Positions 1 to 6,103 of a DNA stretch of 6,104 nt are shown in pieces (position 1 is the stretch's first letter; each line of letters begins with the position of its first letter). The translations under genes and the position numbers were made by a program. The stretch comes from Saprospiraceae bacterium (GTDB lineage: Bacteria; Bacteroidota; Bacteroidia; Chitinophagales; Saprospiraceae): the NCBI GenBank assembly GCA_023299965.1, contig JALZVN010000266.1, positions 1 through 6,104 of the forward strand. Reading direction: 5' to 3'. The notes under the pieces were generated by a model, which saw only the letters and a list, made by a program, of their open reading frames with translations, had not been told where the DNA came from and made no database searches.

Positions 1-93
1 TAGAATTAACGCTACAAATAGTCCGTCCTCGCCGAGGCAAGTTTGCCTCGGTTCCCTCGTTATTTTGATCCACTGGATCAAAATTGCTGCGCA
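1..93. repeat. Intergenic palindromic element: two adjacent hairpins downstream of the M28 peptidase gene
   Basis: This stretch follows the stop codon of the minus-strand peptidase gene and contains two strong inverted repeats. The first has 9-base arms CCGAGGCAA (32-40) and TTGCCTCGG (43-51). The second has 10-base arms ATTTTGATCC (62-71) and GGATCAAAAT (75-84) around the loop ACT. Both arm pairs are perfect. Neither hairpin is followed by a T run in the minus direction, so they are not canonical intrinsic terminators. The first stem is much richer in GC than the surrounding DNA. The layout resembles dispersed palindromic intergenic repeats, but a single copy cannot prove that. No coding frame was recognised here. 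The hairpins could still act as a transcript 3' end or an RNA-stabilising structure for the peptidase mRNA. Confidence 0.5.
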
Positions 94-1845
94 TCACTCG
101 GTCACATCAACGATTATCCTCTTATCTCGATTCGCTAACTCCCATGCGGTAGCAAACACAAGCTTTCCGATCTTTTCCATCTTTTCGAAATTGATCTTCT
201 CTACGGTATCTGTGATCATGTGGTAATCCGCGTGCGTACCATTGAAGTAAAAGATCGCTGGGATACCCTTCTCCGCAAAGTTGTAGTGATCTGATCTGTA
301 GTAGTATCTGTTTGGATCACTCTCCTCATTGTAGGTATAATCCAACTCAAGCTGCATGGTGTTTTTGTTTGCTGCTTCGTTGATTTCGTGTAGCTCTGTA
401 CTCAGTCTATCTGCACCGATAACGTAAATGTAATTTGGATTGTCTTTGTGCTTATCATCTACACGACCTACCATATCTACATTGATATCCACGACTGTGT
501 TCTCTAATTTGAAGGTGGGATACTCTACGTAGTACTTACTCCCAAGCAATCCTTTTTCTTCCCCGGTCACCAACATCACGACAACAGATCTACGAGGACC
601 TACTCCTGCTTGCTGTGCTTTTGAAAAAGCTTCTGCGATCTCTAGTGCCGTAGTTGTACCAGATCCATTATCATCGGCTCCGTTAAACACATCGTCTCCA
701 CGCTTACCTAAGTGATCGTAATGTGCTGAAACAACCACTATTTCTTCTTTTAGTTTAGGATCTACACCTTCTATATATCCCACTACGTTCTCCCCTTTGA
801 GCGTCTTTTCGTCCTTCTTCATAACGATATCAAGTGCTACCGGCAAACTAACCATTTTAGATTTTCCTTTCTTCTCAATCTTCTTTCTAGCTTTTACTAC
901 TTTATTGAATTTGGTGCCAATCAAGGTCTTAGCCATACCGGGTGAAATAAAAATATTGTTGGCGAATTTACCTTCTGGCTCCTCTCCCGCTCCTAATTGC
1001 AGTCTAGAAGAAAGTAGTATGTTTCTATTTTCTGAAATGGACTTTCTCAAGTCCGCATCGATAATCATGACTGCTTTTGCCCCTTTAGACTGGGCCGTTT
1101 TTAGCTTCTCTCTAAAGTTGGACCACTTAGAAGTCTCACTGCTCTTAGATACATGATATTGTCCAGCAGCGTTCTTTGGCTCCCCATTGTATATCAACAA
1201 TACCTTTCCGCGAACGTTGTTGCTTCCATAATCGCTGTACGCAGGATCATCTATGCCGTAGCCCAGGAACACCACTTCGTCTGTCTTGATGCTAGGCATA
1301 TTGGCATTGGTGCTTGGGAAAGCAAAGTAGTCGCTCATGTTTCTAAGCTCTTGCCCATTGACGGCGATGCTCAACTCATCCCAGCTTTGGCGATTGAAGT
1401 TCACTTTTTGGAAGTAGGTATTTCCTTCGCCCATACGAGGTAGATTCATTCCAGCAAACTGCTCTGCTATATAGTTGGCAGCCATCTTGTTTCCTTTGGT
1501 TCCTGTCTCTCTTCCTTCGAATTCGTCAGAGGCCAAAATAGTCAAATGCTTACGCATGTCCTCTGAAGTGATACTATTCATATATGGATTCAAGTCGATA
1601 AACGGACTACCATCCGTAAATGTCTTCAACATCACTTTATCCATTTTACTTGGAGAAGTTGTTGCCGTCTTTTGCATTGGCTTGGTAGTAGGCTGAGTCG
1701 TAGAACGAGTAGTCGCTCTCTTCATTATTTTCTTCTTGGCAGGTTGTGTACCAGCTGGTCTACTTGTGGGTCTTGTTTGCCCAAATGCAAGGATAGACAG
1801 AAGCATAAGTATGCCTGAAATGTAAAACTTCATGTTAGTTGTCAT
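94..1845 (-). CDS. Secreted M28-family zinc metallopeptidase with PA-like insert
   Basis: Predicted exported aminopeptidase/carboxypeptidase-type enzyme of peptidase family M28, using two zinc ions to cleave peptides in the periplasm or outside the cell. Residues 5-22 form a signal peptide (K6, then a hydrophobic core ending LAFG) with no lipobox cysteine. Residues 24-68 are a Thr/Pro/Lys/Arg-rich low-complexity linker. Residues about 188-350 look like a protease-associated (PA) type insert. The catalytic domain runs from about 352 to 575. By family alignment the zinc ligands are H375 (SAHYDHLG), D392 (GADDNGSG), E430 (TGEEKGLLGS, with E429 as general base), D457 (NVDMVGR) and H542 (DYHMITDT); all are present, so the enzyme should be active. 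The first ATG gives MTTNMKF; the ATG at residue 5 gives a more typical signal peptide start and may be the true one. Neither has a clear Shine-Dalgarno sequence. The gene lies 50 bp after rpiB. Exact substrate specificity cannot be told from sequence. Confidence 0.93.
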   Translation of the reverse strand: MTTNMKFYISGILMLLSILAFGQTRPTSRPAGTQPAKKKIMKRATTRSTTQPTTKPMQKTATTSPSKMDKVMLKTFTDGSPFIDLNPYMNSITSEDMRKHLTILASDEFEGRETGTKGNKMAANYIAEQFAGMNLPRMGEGNTYFQKVNFNRQSWDELSIAVNGQELRNMSDYFAFPSTNANMPSIKTDEVVFLGYGIDDPAYSDYGSNNVRGKVLLIYNGEPKNAAGQYHVSKSSETSKWSNFREKLKTAQSKGAKAVMIIDADLRKSISENRNILLSSRLQLGAGEEPEGKFANNIFISPGMAKTLIGTKFNKVVKARKKIEKKGKSKMVSLPVALDIVMKKDEKTLKGENVVGYIEGVDPKLKEEIVVVSAHYDHLGKRGDDVFNGADDNGSGTTTALEIAEAFSKAQQAGVGPRRSVVVMLVTGEEKGLLGSKYYVEYPTFKLENTVVDINVDMVGRVDDKHKDNPNYIYVIGADRLSTELHEINEAANKNTMQLELDYTYNEESDPNRYYYRSDHYNFAEKGIPAIFYFNGTHADYHMITDTVEKINFEKMEKIGKLVFATAWELANRDKRIIVDVTE

Positions 1846-1890
1846 TATAAGTGTAAAAAAAGTCTAATTTAATTCAAGTTCAGCGACTTA

Positions 1891-1898
1891 CAAACTTA
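1891..1898 (-). promoter_or_regulatory. Candidate -7 promoter box for the M28 gene, overlapping the rpiB stop codon
   Basis: On the minus strand these eight bases read TAAGTTTG, an exact match to the Bacteroidota -7 consensus TAnnTTTG. The first three bases are also the rpiB stop codon TAA. Transcription from here would begin near 1884 and give a leader of about 40 nt before the peptidase start. No TTG is found at the expected -33 distance, so this is a half-site only. The box is short enough to occur by chance. Confidence 0.33.
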
Positions 1899-2336
1899 GG
1901 CGCAAGCTATTTTGCCGACTCTACGGGCGTGTCTTCCCCCTTCAAAATCAGTTTTTAGGAATGCATCTACCATATCAATAGCCTCTTCTATAGAGACATA
2001 TCTCGCTGGAATAGAGATGATATTGGCATTATTGTGCAGTCTAGCGAGTTCTGCTAGCTCTGTATTCCAGCATAATGCTGCTCTAATGTCTTGATGTTTA
2101 TTGGCTGTCATAGCAGCTCCGTTGCCACTACCACAGATAATAATCCCTAAGTCAGCAGTGCCTGACTCAACATCATTGGCTACAGGGTGTACAAAATCTG
2201 GATAATCGACAGAGTCAGCCGTAGCTGTCCCTTTATCAAGAACGGAAATATCTTGCTTTTCCAAGAACTGGATGATACTTGCTCTATATTCATATCCAGC
2301 GTGGTCACAGCCAATGGCTATAGTTGTTTTCTTCAT
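1896..2336 (-). CDS. rpiB: Ribose-5-phosphate isomerase B
   Basis: Cytoplasmic aldose-ketose isomerase of the RpiB/LacA-LacB family, interconverting ribose 5-phosphate and ribulose 5-phosphate in the non-oxidative pentose phosphate pathway. The 146 residues match the usual family length of about 145-150. Diagnostic features are GCDHAG (9-14) near the N-terminus, DKGT (34-37), DYPDF (44-48), ICGSGNG (67-73) with the catalytic cysteine C68, LHNNAN (100-105) with H101 in the place of the ring-opening histidine, and GGRHARRV (133-140), whose basic residues bind phosphate. Presence of C68 places it with the E. coli-type enzymes rather than the mycobacterial type, which lacks this cysteine. The start is the ATG at 2336; upstream is A-rich with no Shine-Dalgarno sequence. 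It sits between the large membrane protein gene (131 bp upstream) and the M28 gene (50 bp downstream), all on the same strand. A LacA/B- or allose-6-phosphate-type specificity is possible but less likely. Confidence 0.95.
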   Translation of the reverse strand: MKKTTIAIGCDHAGYEYRASIIQFLEKQDISVLDKGTATADSVDYPDFVHPVANDVESGTADLGIIICGSGNGAAMTANKHQDIRAALCWNTELAELARLHNNANIISIPARYVSIEEAIDMVDAFLKTDFEGGRHARRVGKIACA

Positions 2337-2365
2337 ACTATGTTTTTAGGCTAGCGTAGTTTTCG

Positions 2366-2400
2366 CAAATATCGTTGATTGTATACCAAATGCCATTCAA
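2366..2400 (-). promoter_or_regulatory. Candidate promoter of rpiB
   Basis: On the minus strand the sequence GATATTTG (2373-2366) matches the Bacteroidota -7 box TAnnTTTG at all but the first base. A TTG that could serve as the -33 element lies at 2400-2398, with a spacer of 24 bases, slightly longer than usual. The predicted transcript would start about 20 nt before the rpiB ATG. The sequence ATTTGCGAA within this box is repeated exactly at 2451-2443 on the same strand. It is suggestive but could be chance. Confidence 0.35.
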
Positions 2401-2458
2401 AATGATACTTATCTATTGAGTTTGTATCGTGGTCCAAACCTATTCGCAAATGGGGTTT

Positions 2459-2487
2459 CACCAAAGTCTATCTAGTAGACTTTGGTG
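2459..2487 (-). terminator. Perfect 12-bp hairpin spanning the stop codon of the GT117-like gene
   Basis: The arms CACCAAAGTCTA (2459-2470) and TAGACTTTGGTG (2476-2487) pair perfectly around a 5-nt loop. In the minus-strand transcript the upstream arm encodes the last residues of the large membrane protein (within SPKSTR), and the stop codon UAG (2470-2468) begins the downstream arm. No U tract follows (the next bases are AAACCCC), so it is not a classical intrinsic terminator. It may be a transcript end that uses another mechanism, an RNA-processing or stability element, or an attenuator between this gene and rpiB. Confidence 0.45.
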
Positions 2488-5400
2488 AGAACTTTTTAAG
2501 CATATCTGTAATCTCCGCAGTAAATGCCTCATCTTTGCAATTACCAGCGATTCGAACGACCTCATCTTTCGTTCTTTGAATCATATAAGCGTACTTTTCG
2601 ATCCAACCATTATCTGTCATTTCTGCAACACTCATCGGTTCAAAAAACTCTAAATATTGTCTAGCTTCATTCGCCAGAGTTCTAATTAAAGGCTTTGCTG
2701 CATCACAATTTCCTGAATTGACAAGAACTCTAATCATTGGGATAGATTGCTCATCCAAAGAAAAATTCATGTGAGGGAAAGCTTCAAAATATTTCTTAGC
2801 CAGATTTCCAGCCTTTTCTCTTTGTCCTCTATTAAGAAGGTCTTCAGAAGCTCTAAGCATCGTCAATCTGTGACTTTGTACACTAGGCAGATAAGATCTA
2901 TCGACGAACAAATCGTGTTTGTCAAAATTACCCCATCTAAACTTGTTCATCACATTATCATATAGCTTTTCTGAAGCTACAATTCCATTTCCAATAATTC
3001 CGAGCCTTGGATCACCATTGCCCTTCTTAGGTACAACACGTAGTGCCAGACCTTCCAGCTGTAGGTAATCATCTAAGCCAAGAAGAGACTCCGGTCTGCA
3101 AGTCACAGCAAAATAAATAGGTCTATCATCGATATTAGAAGATATGATATCTAATACTGCCATATCTCCTTTGAAGAGAGTAGACTTACTCAAGCTAAAA
3201 GAAATCCTATCCAGTACATTGGTATCTCTTGGTGAAACCATGCCTACAGCGATGGCTTTATTTCTGTCTACAGGAATATATAAATTCTTAGCAGGCACAT
3301 AACTGTCTATTTGTCCTTGACCTTGTGGATGATCTTCGGCTACGAATCTCAATGCTTGGTTCAGAGACATCGGACTTTCGTTTCGAACATCTACAGGAAG
3401 TTGTGTACGTTTATAGCCTTGGATAGCCTCTGCTGGAATTGTCATCTTGAGTGGAGGAGAATCGTTGATTCGTCTGCGTTGTTGGTTAATGTACCAATCT
3501 ACTTGAATCAAACTTAAATTGACTACGCGCACATCTGTACGAATACCTTCGGTCTCTTGCGCATACCAAAGTGGATACGTATCATTATCTCCATAGGTAA
3601 ATATAATCGCATTAGGTTCGCAAGATTCTAAGAAGTTTCTAGCGTAGTCACTCGCACCAGTATGATGTCTACGCGTATGATCATCCCAATTCTGTACACA
3701 CATGATAGCTGGTGCTGTCAAGACTAACAAGCCTGCAATAATAGCTGGTGTAGCTCCTTGCATCTTACTTTTCAGTAGATTAAAGATGGCTAGTACACCC
3801 ATCCCTACCCAAATAGAATAGGTAAAGAAAGAACCCGCTAATACATAATCTCTTTCTCTTGGTTCATTGGGAGGTTGATTGGAATAAATGATAATCCCAA
3901 TACCCGTAATGATGAACAAAGTAAAAAGCGCAAAGAAGTCTTTAGGTCGCTTTTTGAGATGAATCAACATCCCAAACAAACCAAACAAAAATGGAAGGAA
4001 AAAATATTTATTGTATGCTTTATCATTCTTGACCTTATCCGGCGCATTTGAATAATCAAATAGTCTAGCATTATCTATAAAGGGGATTCCTGATGCCCAA
4101 TGTCCTCTGGTCTTATCTGTGGGGTAAAACCCCTGAACTGCGTTTTGTCTTCCAACAAAATTCCACATGAAATATCGGACATACATCCATTGTATCTGGA
4201 AGTTGAAAAAGTAACTAATGTTATCCATCTGGTTGGGTCTTCCAGGGGGCAACGGTTTATCTGCGTCTAAACCCATCCATATTTTATGCTGTCGAGCTCT
4301 ACCCATCTCGTAATGACCAATACGAGGAAATAATATCTCTTTTCTTTTGTCAAATTTGTAGCTAAGCTTTCTATCGATTACTTTATAGCTATCTCCTTTT
4401 CTACCTTTTCTTTCTTCCGAATTGGTTCCTACAATTTCGGCATCAAAAGTAGGTCCTTTCAATAGCGGTCTTTCGCCATACTGTTCTCTATTGAGATACG
4501 GGATCAACCTTAAAGGATCTGAAGGTGAATTCATGTTGATCGGAGTATCTGCATTGGCTCTGATCACAACCACCCCTATAGTAGAGAAGGCAATCACAGT
4601 CATACATGCACTCATAAACGCTACTTGCAATAACTGGTGCTGCTTCTTGTGGATATATTTGAATCCAAAATAACCAATAGCACCTAATATCAATACTAAG
4701 GGAAATATTCCACTATGAAATGGCAATCCAAATACATTAACCATAAGTAGTTCTAGCTTTGCCCATAATGTAGGTACTCCTACAATAACGACACGCTGTA
4801 CAAAAACAAGGGCCACTACACCAGCTAAACCAGCCGCGATAATTCCTCCGATACTATGATTCTCGTATTTCTTGAAATAATAGAATAATGCCAATGCAGG
4901 GAAGGTAAGTAAACTCAACAAGTGAACTCCAGTAGACATCCCAGCGGCATATACAGCAAAAACCAACCATCTATCTGATTTTGGGGTGTCTGGCAATAGA
5001 TACCACTTGATCATTGCCCACAAGGTCAATGAAGTAAAGAAAGTAGACATAGAGTACACTTCTCCCTCTACCGCTGAAAACCAAATACTTGAACAAAATG
5101 CGGCTGTCAAACCAGCTGCGGCACCAGCAAATCCAAGTGCTATAGACTCTGTATCTGTCGGCATTTCTTCACGTCCATCTTTTATCATGATTCTACCAAG
5201 GATAATCGTAATCCAACATACCATCATCGCCATAAAAGCAGAACACATACCAGATAGTAAATTCACTGAGTGCGAAATATCAGCTCCATCGTTAGAGAAT
5301 ATTTCAGCAATCATAGTGAACATTCTACCTATAAGTAAGAAAAGGGCCGCCCCTGGAGGGTGAACTACTTCCAGCTTATACGCTCCGGTAATAAACTCAC

Positions 5401-5509
5401 CGCAATCCCAAAGACTTCCTGTTCGCTCTACTGTAAAGAAGTATACGATAAAGGCGATGGCAAAAACGACCCAGCCTGTGGCATTTACTATTTTGTGGTA
5501 ATTATTCAT
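2468..5509 (-). CDS. DUF2723 / GT117-type polytopic membrane glycosyltransferase-like protein
   Basis: Large inner-membrane protein (1013 residues) of the DUF2723 family, related to the TMEM260-type protein O-mannosyltransferases (GT117, GT-C fold). By analogy it would transfer a sugar from a polyprenyl-phosphate donor to exported protein; neither donor nor acceptor is shown by the sequence. After a first hydrophobic helix (about 12-26) comes WDCGEF (34-39) and VVHPPGAALF (48-57), the acidic first-loop signature of the family, with D35 and E38 as likely catalytic or donor-binding residues. VEGEVYSM (147-154) and GVHLL (194-198) are further conserved-looking blocks. Roughly a dozen or more membrane segments lie within residues 12-316 and 502-604, interrupted by a long hydrophilic stretch (about 317-500). 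NEPRERDYVLAGSFF (548-562) precedes a late helix. From about 606 a soluble domain follows, with FTYGDNDTYPLWY (637-649) and a helical C-terminus (about 885-1008) that could be TPR-like. An in-frame stop lies 25 bases upstream (5536-5534) with no other ATG between, fixing the start; no Shine-Dalgarno sequence is present. Confidence 0.88.
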   Translation of the reverse strand: MNNYHKIVNATGWVVFAIAFIVYFFTVERTGSLWDCGEFITGAYKLEVVHPPGAALFLLIGRMFTMIAEIFSNDGADISHSVNLLSGMCSAFMAMMVCWITIILGRIMIKDGREEMPTDTESIALGFAGAAAGLTAAFCSSIWFSAVEGEVYSMSTFFTSLTLWAMIKWYLLPDTPKSDRWLVFAVYAAGMSTGVHLLSLLTFPALALFYYFKKYENHSIGGIIAAGLAGVVALVFVQRVVIVGVPTLWAKLELLMVNVFGLPFHSGIFPLVLILGAIGYFGFKYIHKKQHQLLQVAFMSACMTVIAFSTIGVVVIRANADTPINMNSPSDPLRLIPYLNREQYGERPLLKGPTFDAEIVGTNSEERKGRKGDSYKVIDRKLSYKFDKRKEILFPRIGHYEMGRARQHKIWMGLDADKPLPPGRPNQMDNISYFFNFQIQWMYVRYFMWNFVGRQNAVQGFYPTDKTRGHWASGIPFIDNARLFDYSNAPDKVKNDKAYNKYFFLPFLFGLFGMLIHLKKRPKDFFALFTLFIITGIGIIIYSNQPPNEPRERDYVLAGSFFTYSIWVGMGVLAIFNLLKSKMQGATPAIIAGLLVLTAPAIMCVQNWDDHTRRHHTGASDYARNFLESCEPNAIIFTYGDNDTYPLWYAQETEGIRTDVRVVNLSLIQVDWYINQQRRRINDSPPLKMTIPAEAIQGYKRTQLPVDVRNESPMSLNQALRFVAEDHPQGQGQIDSYVPAKNLYIPVDRNKAIAVGMVSPRDTNVLDRISFSLSKSTLFKGDMAVLDIISSNIDDRPIYFAVTCRPESLLGLDDYLQLEGLALRVVPKKGNGDPRLGIIGNGIVASEKLYDNVMNKFRWGNFDKHDLFVDRSYLPSVQSHRLTMLRASEDLLNRGQREKAGNLAKKYFEAFPHMNFSLDEQSIPMIRVLVNSGNCDAAKPLIRTLANEARQYLEFFEPMSVAEMTDNGWIEKYAYMIQRTKDEVVRIAGNCKDEAFTAEITDMLKKFSPKSTR

Positions 5510-5537
5510 ATCTAGATATAATAAAGATGGTTTTCAT
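5502..5537 (-). other. Possible 11-codon upstream ORF overlapping the start of the GT117-like gene
   Basis: On the minus strand an ATG at 5537 opens a frame coding for MKTIFIISRYE. Its TAA stop (5504-5502) lies just past the main gene's ATG at 5509-5507, an 8-base overlap. Such an arrangement could couple translation or serve as a leader. A frame this short is easily a chance event and no ribosome-binding site supports it. Confidence 0.15.
5508..5519. repeat. 12-bp perfect palindrome at the GT117-like start codon
   Basis: ATATCTAGATAT is its own reverse complement and overlaps the A and T of the start codon at 5509-5507. It could fold only weakly in RNA because it lacks a loop. As DNA it has the symmetry of a dimeric protein-binding site. 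No second copy was found in the window, and chance in an AT-rich leader is possible. Confidence 0.35.
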
Positions 5538-5614
5538 TCTAATACGCTGGAATATGCTTTTAGTTTGGCGATATTAGCACAGCAATATCATGTTTTTTTC
5601 GTAGCTCTAGCAGG

Positions 5615-5622
5615 CAAATGTA
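5615..5622 (-). promoter_or_regulatory. Candidate -7 promoter box for the GT117-like gene
   Basis: The minus strand reads TACATTTG, an exact match to TAnnTTTG. A TTTG lies upstream (5641-5638), but the spacer from its TTG is only 15 bases, shorter than the usual 17-23. Use of this site would give a leader of about 100 nt. It is the only exact -7 match I found upstream of this gene on the minus strand. Confidence 0.4.
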
Positions 5623-5679
5623 CGCAATTATTAGTATCAAAGTGACCCTTTTAGCTATGCTTTGAGCCTTATTAACAGC

Positions 5680-5712
5680 GGATTACATAATGTTTAACAA
5701 AATTATGTATCC
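5680..5712. repeat. Imperfect inverted repeat in the divergent intergenic region
   Basis: The arms TACATAAT (5684-5691) and ATTATGTA (5702-5709) are perfectly complementary around a 10-nt spacer. Outside a single unpaired T (5683) the pairing continues as GGA (5680-5682) with TCC (5710-5712). No T tract or adjacent gene end fits a terminator. It lies about 65 bp upstream of the tRNA -33 element and about 58 bp upstream of the GT117-like -7 box, so an operator-like role or a small structured RNA are both possible. Confidence 0.4.
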
Positions 5713-5777
5713 ATGGTAGCACAATTGTATGTACTAGAGGGTTTTATTCAGAGTTGAATTTAAATTTCACTAAAAAC

Positions 5778-5808
5778 TTGCATACAATGTTAAGTGCAAC
5801 TATATTTG
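5778..5808 (+). promoter_or_regulatory. Bacteroidota-type promoter of tRNA-Val
   Basis: TTG at 5778-5780 is the -33 element and TATATTTG at 5801-5808 is an exact -7 box (TAnnTTTG), separated by 20 bases, within the usual spacing. The predicted transcription start falls near 5814-5816, about a dozen bases before the mature tRNA. A small palindrome, TTCCTA-A-TAGGAA (5811-5823), covers the predicted start site. This is the strongest promoter match in the window and supports the phylum assignment. Confidence 0.75.
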
Positions 5809-5826
5809 CGTTCCTAATAGGAAAAA

Positions 5827-5904
5827 GGGTGATTAGCTCAGCTGGTTCAGAGCATCTCGCTTACACCGAGAGGGTCGGGAGTTCGAATCTCTCATCACCC
5901 ACCA
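5827..5904 (+). tRNA. tRNA-Val, anticodon UAC
   Basis: The full cloverleaf can be folded by eye. The acceptor stem is GGGTGAT (5827-5833) with ATCACCC (5894-5900). The D stem is GCTC/GAGC. The anticodon stem is TCTCG (5855-5859) with CGAGA (5867-5871), enclosing the loop CTTACAC with anticodon TAC at 5862-5864, which reads GUA and by wobble other valine codons. The T stem is GGGAG (5877-5881) with CTCTC (5889-5893), including one G-U pair, around the standard TTCGAAT loop. The discriminator is A (5901), as expected for valine, and CCA is encoded (5902-5904). The gene stands alone, with its own promoter and terminator, divergent from the protein genes. Confidence 0.97.
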
Positions 5905-5907
5905 TTT

Positions 5908-5941
5908 AAAAGCCATCATAACATTATGATGGCTTTTTTTT
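5908..5941 (+). terminator. Intrinsic terminator of tRNA-Val
   Basis: A perfect 13-bp stem, AAAAGCCATCATA (5908-5920) with TATGATGGCTTTT (5925-5937), closes over the loop ACAT and runs into a T tract (5934-5941). It begins three bases after the encoded CCA. Read on the opposite strand the stem is followed by TTTT then AAATGG, so it could also act weakly as a terminator for minus-strand transcription entering from the right. Confidence 0.93.
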
Positions 5942-6103
5942 ATGAAATGAATTGATCAATACAGAAGCTTTTCCCGACAAAATCTCCGCTTTCCCCAGAG
6001 AAAGAAAAATCAAAGCTTGGAAAAGTAGAAAAATGATAGAAAAAATCATCGACCTATAAGCAATTACATCTCCTAGATTAAGCTTTATACTGGGCTTGAG
6101 ACT
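5924..6103 (-). CDS. Possible partial or small ORF with a hydrophobic segment, running off the right edge
   Basis: A minus-strand frame is open from the window edge for 59 codons and stops at TAA (5926-5924) inside the tRNA terminator hairpin. An ATG at 6049 would give a 41-residue product that starts MIFSIIFLLFQALIFLSLG, a plausible single membrane helix, and ends with a basic tail (HKKKPS). No ribosome-binding site, known family or homologue is recognised. It may be the 3' end of a gene outside the window, a small membrane peptide, or simply a chance frame in AT-rich DNA, where T-rich codons give hydrophobic residues. Otherwise I see nothing in 5942-6104. Confidence 0.18.
   Translation of the reverse strand, partial: SLKPSIKLNLGDVIAYRSMIFSIIFLLFQALIFLSLGKAEILSGKASVLINSFHKKKPS

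Larger units (their letters stand above)
5510..5826. other. Divergent intergenic region between the GT117-like gene and tRNA-Val
   Basis: About 317 bp with no supportable gene. It contains the leader and a candidate -7 box of the minus-strand gene, an imperfect inverted repeat at 5680-5712, and the tRNA promoter at 5778-5808. Plus-strand frames are very short (for example 16 codons from 5527) and lack any coding signs. The region is AT-rich, consistent with back-to-back promoters. Confidence 0.7.

Noticed and set aside
797..1696. Plus-strand open frames inside the M28 peptidase gene
   Set aside because: They lie antisense to a gene with intact catalytic motifs, have no recognisable domains and no promoter or ribosome-binding signals; they are shadow frames.
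1860..1890. Intrinsic terminator between rpiB and the M28 gene (T7 run on the minus strand)
   Set aside because: The T run is present, but only 5-bp arms with a long loop (GACTT 1885-1889 with its complement near 1860) can be drawn before it, which is too weak.
2362..2451. Nine-base direct repeat TTCGCAAAT at 2362-2370 and 2443-2451
   Set aside because: Only two copies, with no clear relation to a second promoter; the second copy lacks the TA of a -7 box. Recorded but not treated as an element.
2747..5363. Plus-strand open frames inside the GT117-like gene
   Set aside because: All are antisense to a continuous, family-matching coding sequence and show no protein features of their own.
94..5509. 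The three minus-strand genes as a dedicated new pathway or defence system
   Set aside because: An isomerase of central metabolism, a general secreted peptidase and a widespread membrane glycosyltransferase-like protein share no evident substrate; the gaps and candidate internal promoters fit ordinary neighbours.
5961..6049. Weak inverted repeats in the right-hand region, such as CTTTTCC (5968-5974) with GGAAAAG (6019-6025)
   Set aside because: Short arms with a 44-base spacer in purine/pyrimidine-biased DNA are expected by chance.
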